DNA from: Mesostigma viride
Taxonomy: Eukaryota; Streptophyta; Mesostigmatophyceae; Mesostigmatales; Mesostigmataceae
Reading direction: 5' to 3'
Assembly: GCA_009746045.1 (NCBI GenBank)
Contig: RPFO01000089.1
Span: 741,958 to 773,983 of the forward strand
Length of the DNA: 32,026 bases
Below, one piece after another: positions 18,268-26,870 of the stretch. The notes under the pieces are model-generated. The model was not told the DNA's origin, did no database searches, and saw nothing but the letters and a program-made list of their open reading frames with translations. The position numbers and the translations under genes are program-made. The stretch's first letter is position 1, and every line of letters begins with the position of its first letter.

Positions 18268-19779
18268 GAAGCGCGTGGCTTAGCTGGTATAGTGCCTGTA
18301 GGAGGCGTACATGTACATGGCCACGGTCTATCTATTCTACACTACTACTGCTGTATTCCCCTAAGCTGGGGCTTCTGGAGTCGCTGGGGCCGCGGGGGTC
18401 GCCTGCCAGGGCTTGTGGCCGACGTAGATGGCCGCCCCCTTCCAGTACACCGGCTGCCCCGCCTTGGTCTGCCGGAGCTGGAGGTAGGTCGGCCATAGCT
18501 CCCGTCGCCGTTGTTGCTGCGCCAGGGTCAAGTCGTCGTCAAGGGTGAAGAGTCTTCTCGAGCCGCTTGCGGCGTCTGAGAAAAGAAATCTTGTCCGCCG
18601 GGGTCTTAAAGGTGAGAAGGAGCGGGGGCGCCCCTGCCTTACCCCGCGCGCGGGGAAGGCGGTGGGCGGCCAGCTCGATCTCACCAGTAAGGCCCATGCG
18701 ACCAACTGAAGGATTTCTCTCTCAAACGCACGCGCAAGCTTCTCGGAATTCTCACCTTCCTCCATGGTGAGGTTCTTGACGATGACGTTAAGGCTGCGCT
18801 TGGCGAGCTCGGCCTCCTCGCGGAGGTCAAGCGTCTGCCGCTAGCTGGAGCTGTGCTGCGACGGCGGAGGTGGTGGAGGTGGTGTGCTGCTTAAGCATGT
18901 CCGCCCAGGTCGTGATGGGAGGAGCATCGCCGGCCAGGCCAGCAGGGGCTGGCTTGGCGGCAATGTCCTTCACCGCCTGGGCGGTGAGGCCGGCGGTGTT
19001 CTGCAGGACCTCGATAGCGATGGCGTTGTCCTTAAGACGCTGGTCGATGTCGCGGAGCTGGGCGGTGATGGAGTCGGTGGAGGCGGAGGGGGGGATGGGT
19101 TGGAGGCGATCGAGGAGGGTGGCGGTGCCGGTGGGGATGGTGGGGAGCTAGCTCAGCAGCCAGCGTGCGACCCACAGCTGCCACATCTGCAGCGAGGGGC
19201 GTCACGTGCTGTGAGATGGCTAGCTTCTTGGAGGTGGAGGAGGAAGGTGGATTCGGTCAAGGGGGAGGGGGCCCAGAGGTCGTCGACAGAGCGCTTGGAA
19301 AAGAGGGCGGCGAGCTGAAGGCGCTGGCGGGACCAGCCAGGTAGGTGGTCAGGTCCGCGGCCATCAACTCCATGGCGGCAATACCGGCCGTCAAGGCCGT
19401 TGCGGAGGCGATGATGGGCGTGGAGGCGCTGGCACAGGTCAAGAAGGGAGGCGTGCGACCCATAGAACAGGAGCTCCAACATCCGGAGGGGTGGCTTGTC
19501 GAAATAGCCGGGTCTGCTGACGTCGAAGGTGGATAATAACTCGTCAACGTCGAAGTCGACATCAGACCAGCTAGGTTCGGCTGGGCGGCTGCGTTTGGGC
19601 TCAGGCGAGGCTGAAGGCGAGGCAGGAAGCCCGGGAGGGGGCTGGGCGACCACCAGTGCGCGACTAGTGTCACCGCTGCCTGCCGGACCTGAGGGCGGAG
19701 CTGCAGCCGGAGCTGCAGACGTATTTTCATTGCCGGGCGCAGCCGTCAGGCTGCGTTGCGTTGATAAGCGTTTGCTAAT
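18268..19779 (-). pseudogene. second ORF1 copy, inverted and broken
   Basis: On the minus strand this is the same ORF1 as at 13508-14878, with part of its 3' UTR (18360-18268). Recognisable pieces are MEEGENSEKLARAFEREIL and LDDDLTLAQQQRRRELWP with PVYWKGAAIYVG (18765-18361), the coiled-coil part around 19050, and PGYFDKPPLRMLELLFYG (around 19500). The start codon position (19779-19777) reads ATT, several indels break the frame, and a segment around 18700 has lost bases. It has no hairpin or tail; the 3' UTR ends at 18268. Homology extends upstream past the start (to about 19815). The copy is clearly dead and older than copy 1. Confidence 0.85.
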
Positions 19780-19815
19780 CGTATATTGCGTAATAGCGTC
19801 GGAAAATTATATCAG

Positions 19816-20218
19816 CATGTGCGTCTTAGAAAGACAAAGCGATTGTGATATTCACGACTAAATTCGGTGCTCAAACGTGAAAGTTATGAGCTCCGCCATC
19901 AGCCATGGCTACCTCGTGGCTCGTGGCTCGTGAAGGGACATGTAAGCTAAAGCGCCGGACCAATACCTAATCTCACAGTGAGCGCGCACCTTTCCTGAAA
20001 ACCAGGCGCCGGGTGCGTTTTCCGAGCGCACTCCGGTTATATTTTCTTCGCGCCGTCCTCAAAAAAGGCAAGTTGAGTGCACATCTTTCTAATAATAATT
20101 CTGGCGCCCGGGCAATTTCGGAGCTCGCTTCACGTCTGCAAGAGCCCCGTCGGACCAAACTTGGAGTGGGCAGTTTTGCTGTGACGTCCCCCCTCCTTTA
20201 TACTGTTCGTGGCAGCTC
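19816..20218. other. no gene seen
   Basis: A 400-bp gap between the inverted ORF1 pseudogene and the next ORF2 tail. Contains a short TCGTGGC direct repetition near 19914-19930. Overlapping short frames on both strands have no motif. Confidence 0.4.
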
Positions 20219-20540
20219 GTAGGGCACCTAGCTCGCACCAACCAGGTAGACACCTCACGTGGCCCCCCCCCAGGACTGCGACCAGCTCAGCCTGGCCGGC
20301 ACCTCCTGACGTGGGCCGGGCCCCCTAATGTTCGACGCCGCAAGGCCCACACCTTCAAAGAACAGCTAGTAGAGGACATGGGGGGCCTAGGCCTCTCCGT
20401 GATTTGGAAGAAGAAGATGATGGACAAGGCCAAGTGGGCCCAGGTCATAGTAGAGGACAACGAGCCCCCCCCTGTGGGGAAGCGCCCGCGTGTGCAAGCC
20501 CGTGGAAGGCACGCCACTGAGTGCTGTATAGATAATTAAT
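20219..20540 (+). pseudogene. second ORF2 C-terminal fragment
   Basis: Nearly the same sequence as 15400-15680 (GGGCACCTAGCTCGCACC, then GACGTGGGC, AGAACAGCTAGTAGAGGACA and GGGGAAGCGCCCGCGTGTGC), 5'-truncated at about 20219. The frame differs by small indels, including an extra C in the CCCC run near 20270. It ends at 20521-20536 in a short TTAA-type tail without the conserved hairpin, so its 3' UTR is deleted or of another type. Confidence 0.8.
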
Positions 20541-20554
20541 TAATTCAAACTGTT

Positions 20555-22820
20555 ATGTCGGCACTGGACGCCCGGGCGGACGTCGACGAGCTGGACAATG
20601 GTGCCCCCAACGCAGCCATTTTTGCGGGCTTTGCGGCCCGTGCCCCGCTGCTGGCGGCCCGGCACCTGCCGGTCATGCCCCGCCGCCGCCCCGGCCCGCT
20701 CTACCGCCAGGACCCCAAGGTCTTGGCCGCCCGGCACCGCCTCAAGCGTAACCGGGACCCGCTGCAGAAACCATTGCTCAAGGCCGCCCTTGTGGAGGCC
20801 TACGAGCACGCTCAGGACGCGGAGGCGGCCCAGTGCATCGCGGATGCCAAGGCCTGCCAGGCTCGCAACCAGGGCAAGGACATGTGGTACCACCTCGACC
20901 GGCTCGGCGGCCGGCGGCAGCGCACCCCGGTGGAGCACACGGGGGACGGCACGGCGCCGGTAAGCCTTGACCGCTGGTTGGCCCACAATGTTTCCTTGAC
21001 CGGTGGGGCTCGCGCCCCCCCCCGCCGCTTCACCCCGAGACGGCCGCCCGCCTCGGGGTCGCCGGACCCCCGCCGCCGCCAGCGCCCCCCTCCTCGGCCG
21101 CGGACTACCAAGTCCCCGCCTTGAAGGAGGGGTGCCTTGCCACCAACGACGTCGTCCACCCCTTCACTTTGGAGGAATTGGACGGCGCCCTTGCTCGCCT
21201 GCGGTACGATGCGGCGGTCGGTGCCGACCACCTTTCTGCTGAGCTGCTGAAGACCCCTGATCTGGCGGTTAGGGATCTTCTGCTGGCGTTCTGCAACCGT
21301 GTCCTGCTCTCTGACGAGCCTCCGCCTGCTGAGTGGCAGACGGCCATCCGCGTCATGCTGTACAAGAAGGGCTCTGCTGCTGACCCCGGTAACTACCGGG
21401 GTGTCTGCCTCCAGAGCGCCGCGCTGAAGGTCTTCATGCGCATGATGCTGCACAGGCTCCGCGCCGCGCTGGACCCACACCTGGGTGAGTCTCAGATGGG
21501 TTTCCGTAGTGGTCGTAACACTGTCATGGCTGTGTTTGTCGCGCGCCGGCTGATGGAGGAGGTGCGTCGCCTTCCCCCTGACAGTTTGCCGCTGGTCCTC
21601 ATTTTTGTTGACTATATCAAGGCCTTTGACACGGTCCTCTGGGAGGCTCTTTGGGCCATCCTAGCTCTGGACCGCGTGCCACCAGCGTTTATTGCTGCCA
21701 TTCGCCGACTGTATGAGGGCTCACAGGCAGTAGTGCGGACTGCGGAAGGCACCACCCCACCATTCCCCCTTCACCACGGGGTGTGGCAAGGTTGTGTCCT
21801 GACTCTCCATACCTGTTCATTATTGTCGTGGACCACGTCATGCGCCAGGCGCGTGCGCGCTTTACTGCTCTTAAGGGGTTCGAGCCAGGCTTGGACATCC
21901 TTAACGAGCGTGGGCACGGCGGGGTTAGCACGGGTTACCGCCTGGCTGACCTGATTTATGCGGACGACACCACCCTCATCGCGCGCCCCGAGCACATTCA
22001 GACCTGGCTGGACTGTCTGGGCCTGGAGGCGAGGGCGGTGGGGTTGGAGATTAGTGTCAAAACTGAGGCGATGGTGATTGGGGCCTCCAGTCGCCCACCG
22101 CTGCCGCGCCTGCTAGACGGGACGGAGGTCCCACTCCGCGACCGCTTCAAGCTGTTGGGGAGTTGGCTTCCGGACACTGCCGACGATGTGGACACCCGCA
22201 TCGGCCTTTCCTGGGCCAAGCTCCGTTCGCTCAACACCTACTGGCGCTCCAAGGGCCTGGACGAGCACCGCAAGCGCATGCTCTTCAAGGTCCTCGTCCT
22301 CACGGTGCTCACGTATGGCGCCGAGGCGTGGACACTCACGGCAACACTGGCAGCCAAGCTAGACGGCACGGTAACCCGGATGCTCCGACAGGTCCTGAAT
22401 GTCGGGTTTTCTCAGCGTAGGTCCTTAGAGTCTTTGTATCACGGTATGCCGCGTATTTCGGACGAGATTAGACAGCGTAGGATAGCATTTGTAGGACATC
22501 TTGCTCGCACCAGCCAGGTCGACACCGCCCTTGGTCTGGCCGGTCCCCAGCGGCTCGGCCAACCGGGGCGGCACATTTTGACCTGGCCTGGCCCCAAGAA
22601 CCTTCCTAAAAAGGTAGGGAAACATGCCATGACCTATACCCAGATGTTGCTGGACGACCTAGTGGTCCCAGCCCAGTTTGAGTACCGCATCCACTCTCTC
22701 TCCCGTCTTTGGACTGCCATGCAGGACAAGACGCGGTGGAAGAAGATTGTCAAGGCGCACACGCCAGCCCCTGTGGGCAAGCCGCCTCCCCCCAAACGGA
22801 GGAGCCGTTTTGATGAGTAG
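20555..22820 (+). pseudogene. RTE-like reverse transcriptase (ORF2), two frameshifts
   Basis: First frame (20555 to about 21020) is the region upstream of the polymerase (AKACQARNQGKDMWYHLDRL). A one-base shift in the C-run at about 21015-21026 moves to the frame holding the fingers and palm: AAVGADHLSAELL, MLYKKGSAADPGNYRGV, MGFRSGRNT, IFVDYIKAFDTV (motif A) and HHGVWQGCVL (motif B). A second shift near 21805 moves to the frame with SPYLFIIVVDH, the catalytic YADD at 21957-21968 and the C-terminal region to the TAG at 22818-22820. All polymerase motifs are present and well preserved, but two frameshifts and the lost 5' end make this copy inactive. Confidence 0.88.
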
Positions 22821-22915
22821 CGTAGATAGGCTTTAGACTAGATATAGCTTAGAGTTAGGTTAGTTCGATTACGCGGCTTCCTCCACACCACCCATCCAAC
22901 CTGGAATATGTGCTA

Positions 22916-22938
22916 CATGATCTCCCAACGGAGACATG
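22916..22938 (+). promoter_or_regulatory. 3'-terminal bulged hairpin, copy 5
   Basis: Lower stem CATG/CATG, bulged A, upper stem TCTCC/GGAGA, loop CAAC. It shares the upstream TGTGCTACAT with copies 1 and 2, linking this RT-coding element to the ORF1-only element. Confidence 0.85.
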
Positions 22939-22980
22939 TTATAATTTAATTTAATTTTTTTTAATCCTACGTGGAATGAG

Positions 22981-23321
22981 TGACTCGGATTGTTCTAGGG
23001 AAATTGGCGTGTATCTGCGCCGCAACCAACCTAGGTTAAATTGGTCCGAGGACGAGAGTCTCGTCCTCTTGGTTTAATGAATGATAAGTGCGAATACGCC
23101 TACACATTGAGCCCGGGGCAATTATCCATTTGTAATTGGTATTGCTAGCCAATATAAGTGTGTACTAATTAGCTTGGCATCAAGCCGTGATGCCAGATAT
23201 CTCACGACTCACGTCGTGAAGCGCAACCTACTTTAGGCTATCTTGAATTATTCCTAATTCCGGCAAGAAGGGTCTTTCGCTACGTAGCTCAGGCTAGGCG
23301 TGTCTGGGCAGGGACGTAACA
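22981..23321 (+). repeat. probable 5' LTR (ends approximate)
   Basis: Inferred from position: a TG start at 22981 or 22991, a TATA-like AATATAAG at 23151-23158 after a CCAAT-like GCCAAT, and an end ...GTAACA at 23321 just before a TGG-starting primer site. The partner LTR lies outside the window, so both limits are guesses. Confidence 0.45.
23151..23158 (+). promoter_or_regulatory. TATA-like element in the putative LTR
   Basis: AATATAAG preceded by AGCC, about 165 bp before the putative LTR end, a plausible place for the element's promoter. Confidence 0.35.
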
Positions 23322-23322
23322 C

Positions 23323-23335
23323 TGGTTATCGGAGG
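23323..23335 (+). promoter_or_regulatory. candidate primer-binding site
   Basis: TGGTTATCGGAGG begins two bases after ...GTAACA. It starts with the TGG complementary to a tRNA CCA end and is similar in form to the initiator-Met-type sites of many Ty3/gypsy elements, but not identical. The donor tRNA is not in the window. Confidence 0.4.
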
Positions 23336-23430
23336 AAATGTGCTGGAAAGGTTAGCTAACTCTCGCGGAGAGGGTTAGTGAGCCAATTAGGATACCAAGA
23401 CGAAGCTTGGCGTAGGTAGAGGTTCCGGAA

Positions 23431-23634
23431 TTCAACGATTGCTGTCAGGCCGGCGGCCAGCCCGTAAAGGGATTCAACGACGACCTAGGCAGTAAGCGGC
23501 CAGTCTGGGATACTCGGCGGGGCTAGCAATAGTCCTGTGGTGAGGTGCTGCAACGATAGCGTTCAGCTCTCCTGTTTTCAACGACACCTAGTGGCGGCCA
23601 GGGCTTGCCTTCAACGACACCGGGTGGCGGCCAG
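23431..23634 (+). repeat. fourfold TTCAACGA...GCGGCCAG leader module
   Basis: TTCAACGA occurs at 23431, 23473, 23577 and 23610. Each is followed by GCGGCCAG, at 23453, 23496, 23594 and 23627, with 14 or 15 bases between them in the first two modules and 9 in the last two. The modules lie in the untranslated leader between the primer site and the first ORF. A role in packaging, dimerisation or translation is possible but not shown. Confidence 0.75.
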
Positions 23635-24062
23635 CTCAGGAGGGATTAACGTCATCGAAGATGGTAGTTAGAATTCTTTCTTTACAAGCTATGCCTGCTG
23701 AAGGCTAGCTGGCGAGCTCGCTTTCTCTCCGGGACCGCACGCGTAGGGGGTTTATGTTATATGTTGTACCCTCTATAGGTTGTAAATGTCGTTGGTGCCC
23801 ATGGACGTCGCGGAGACGGCCATTCGTTGTTTGACCTGCAAGGGGTCGTGGGGGTGGATACCGTCTGGCTGTTGCCGACTGTGTTGACGGTGTTTACCTC
23901 CGTGTGTGCGTATAGCCCGTTCCGCGGAAAGCTCGGGCGTGTGCTGTGTTAGACTCTGTGTTTCTCCCTCGTTTGTGTTGGTAAAGGTCACTGCACCTAG
24001 AGGTAGCCTGGGATCCCCTCTTTCTCTCCTGCTTGCAAGCCTCTGCCAGCCTATGATGTAAC

Positions 24063-24404
24063 ATGCCCAGACGCAACAGAATAAATAAGGGTGGTCAATC
24101 TGGATTTCCTTACTATGCCGTGGCCCATGATGGGGGCGAGGGTAGACCAGCCATATTTTACAGTTGGAAGGCATGTGAAGAACACATCAAGGACAAGATA
24201 GTGTCTAAGGACTCTAGTGCCAAGTGGAAGGGATTTGATAACATCATGGACGCAGATAGGTTTGTTAGGGAACATATGCCATTGCCTGAGGGGATGCACA
24301 CCACACGTGAATGCTCTAAACCACCCACGCTCAGCAGTCAGGGGGAGGGGACAGCAGTTACAGTGACCTTCTCTCAGTTGACCATTGGCCCCAGCAAACA
24401 GTAG
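24063..24404 (+). CDS. small protein with RNase H1 hybrid-binding / viroplasmin-like domain
   Basis: 113 residues in the leader, ending 132 bp before gag. Residues 15-70 match the RNase H1 N-terminal hybrid-binding fold (also called the Cauli_VI/viroplasmin domain): YYAV at 17-20, a Gly-rich turn, YSWKAC at 33-38 in place of the usual YxxWxxC, then KWKGF at 54-58 for the FKxF strand, and DADRF at 63-67 for the final EAxxF helix. In RNase H1 this domain binds RNA-DNA hybrids and dsRNA, fitting a role with a retroelement's replication intermediates. There is no catalytic RNase H part; that lies in pol. The Ser/Thr-rich C-terminus has no motif. It is the first ORF of the transcript, ahead of gag. 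The match is by eye. Confidence 0.72.
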   Translation: MPRRNRINKGGQSGFPYYAVAHDGGEGRPAIFYSWKACEEHIKDKIVSKDSSAKWKGFDNIMDADRFVREHMPLPEGMHTTRECSKPPTLSSQGEGTAVTVTFSQLTIGPSKQ

Positions 24405-24536
24405 AGGAGACCATTACTAGGGAGTAGTATTAGGTTCTATAGTTATAGCTCTATAGCACGTGGTTGCTCTCTCTCTTTCTCTCTCTTCCTTCTTGGGGAG
24501 GTGTTGCCTGCAGTGTAAGGTACCGGTACGAGCACC

Positions 24537-24878
24537 ATGCCAACACGGTCCCAAACAAGGAACGCCAGAGATACAGAGGAAGAGACTAGAGAACGAGATC
24601 TTGAGAATACAGAAGTAGAACCGGTAGACAACCACGAGCACGGTACAGAGAGGATAGAGGTACCAGTGCACGTCCAAGCAGGGACAGATACAGGTGAGGT
24701 CATGGAGAGACCTGCGGAAGGCTTCCCACGATCCAGAGATCAGAACCCTAGGTTCCCAGCGGATGGGGACAATCTAGACGCCTTAACAAGGCAGGGAGAT
24801 GACAGGAACGACCGAGAGAGGCTCCAAGAGTACTCGCAGCAGCAGCAACAGCAGCAACAGCAGCAGCAACAGCAGCAA

Positions 24879-24924
<46 letters not shown>

Positions 24925-26870
24925 CGCAGCAGCAGCAACAGCAGCAGCAGCATCAGCAGCAGCAACGGTCACCACAGCAGCAATGGCAACAGCAGCAACC
25001 CCGGATGCAGCAGCAACAACCCCAGACGAGACCACAATGGCTACCACCTGATCCAGAGCAGCAGAGAGACGAGAATGAAGATACCCTGCACTACCGCCAT
25101 CAGCAGCCAGTCACCGGGCGGCCAACGCATCCTTGGGCAGGTCGGGGGCGGCCCCAGGGACCTCCACCGGGCCCCCCACACCGGGGCAGACGCAGAGTGT
25201 CCTTCGGCAGCACGTCCCTGTTACCCACGGCGCTATGGTATTCGGACGAGGAAGGGGAGGTCCCAGGGGCAGATGGCGAGTTCGATGACCTGGAAGGGAC
25301 TAACGAGGCGGACGAGGGAACTGTCACGCAGGGCCCGCCCGTTGGTACTCATAGACCACGGACCAGCCCAGGGGAGACCAGGAGCAGTGTCACCACCAGA
25401 GACGAGGAGACTCACACGCCAGTCCAGCGCCCGGCACCTCAACCGCAGCGCCCACGGGTGCTTGACCAAAGCGCGGTCCCCTCGCCTGCGCCTGCTGGCA
25501 ACCTCAGCTTCAGCAGGGTGGCCTTGGATGACCCGGGGTACGAACACCCCTCATCCGTCCAGGTGCGGCGGACTCATGGTACGCCGCCCAGATCCAGCTC
25601 TCTCCCCCGGTCGCAGCCCCCCGACTTCGGCGATATCCCCCACGTAGACGTCGGTGGGCCCGTCACCGCCGCGGTAAAGGCCCCACCGATGCCCAATTTC
25701 AAGAATGTACCCAAGCTGCACGCGGACATGAAACCGCGCGAGGTAGAGGAATGGGGACGCATGTGGCGACGGCAGTATACCATCTGGCGCAATCATCACA
25801 ACTGGCAGCTGGCCACCAGCGATCTGATTGGGCTAGTGATTAACTCCTGTATGGACCCCTCGGTGATAAGCATCTTGAACTGTGAGAGCATCGCGTCCCA
25901 GTCATACCCGCAAACCTTGGCGGAACTGATGGACCGAGTGCGTCGCAAGCTGGTGCCCCCAGATGCTACACTCCACGAGCGGATGGCCTTCAGCAAGCTG
26001 CGCCAGGGGACCACCCCATATCGCGAGTTTCTGTCTAAGTTCGAGTCCAGCGCCGCCTACCTGGCTGACATGACCTGGTACGAGTACAAGAGCAGGTTCA
26101 TCGAGGCACTCTGCCCTGAGCTGCAGGACGAGGTATTCAAGCACTATGCTGATGTCCCTTGGGAAGAGTGGGACATCTTGAATATCCAGAGGTATCTCCT
26201 ACAGGTGGCCGACGTAGTGGCTCGCGGGCGTGCACCCTCAGTGCGCCGTTTCTTCAGACCTGCTCCCCCGCGACGGGTGAATCAGATGTACTCCACTGAG
26301 TTCGCCGGCGAGGAGGAGGACGAGTACCTCGACGACCCTGACGAGGGCTACACTGACCATGGCGTCAACGCGATCGACGCTAGCAAGGCGCGCTGCTTCA
26401 TGTGCAGCGAGGTGGGGCACCTCAAGCGCGACTGCCCCAAGCTCCGGGGCAAGAACGCCAGTCGTGGGACAGGAGAAGGGACACCCAGTGTTCGTTTCTC
26501 CGGCCCGGCCTTCGGCAGCCGCCCCGACTCCTCCGGTCCTCGGGACCGACCCCGCAACGCGGGTGAGCGTGCGGCTCGCCTGCAGCACGCCAGACAGGTC
26601 CCGACGCAGTACCAGCAGCCGCGACCACCCGCGACCAGCTCTACCAAGGGTGTGTTGCGTGCGGTCAACGAGATTGAGGCGCGGCGACAGTCCTCCTCTT
26701 CCGGCCAAACGCAGGCAGTGGCTGGCTACGAGTATGACGACGAGGAGGGGGCTGACGAAGAGGAGGAGGGGGGGAAGAGGGCGGGTGGTCGGGCGAGGCG
26801 GCCTCCCGTCCCACCGCTCCTCGGGAGTAGTAGCCCTGCCCATGGGCTTGGGTCCCGGGGTAGGGGATAG
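24537..26870 (+). CDS. gag: Gag polyprotein of Ty3/gypsy element
   Basis: 777 residues. The N-terminal third is acidic and low in complexity, with a poly-Gln run from mixed CAG/CAA codons (residues about 100-140). A retrotransposon gag (capsid) domain spans about residues 380-560: MPNFKNVPKL, EEWGRMWRRQYTIW, AFSKLRQGTTPYREFLSKF, SRFIEALCPEL. A CCHC zinc knuckle CFMCSEVGHLKRDC lies at about 620-633, the nucleic-acid-binding nucleocapsid. An Arg/Gly/Ser-rich tail and an acidic stretch (DDEEGADEEEEGG) follow. The TAG at 26868-26870 ends gag; pol continues in the +1 frame. The length is large for the family, mostly because of the N-terminal extension. Confidence 0.9.

Larger units (their letters stand above)
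20545..22965 (+). mobile_element. RTE-like non-LTR retrotransposon, ORF2 plus 3' end
   Basis: 5'-truncated copy starting right behind the TTAA-type tail of the preceding fragment. It contains the linker and reverse transcriptase of ORF2 and a 140-bp 3' UTR with hairpin copy 5 and an AT-rich tail (AATTTAATTT then T-rich) ending near 22965. It has no endonuclease domain. The C-terminal motif set (GSWLPDTADDVDTRI, LTYGAEAWTLT, IRQRRIAFVGHLAR) is the style of RTE and related clades. Confidence 0.8.

Noticed and set aside
18268-18330. tRNA-like start, GTGGCTTAGCTGGTATAG
   Set aside because: Resembles a D-arm/A box but has no B box or T-arm downstream, and the sequence is part of the retrotransposon 3' UTR, also present at 14930-14965 on the other strand.
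18231-19825. Possible target duplication around the inverted ORF1 pseudogene (TATTAGCATATGTC versus TATCAGCATGTGCGTC)
   Set aside because: Imperfect, and the right-hand copy overlaps sequence that is homologous between ORF1 copies.
26359-26868. Pol-frame open region overlapping the end of gag as real coding sequence
   Set aside because: The gag frame here carries the zinc knuckle and acidic tail; the other frame is Arg/Ser/Pro-rich with no motif until after 26870.
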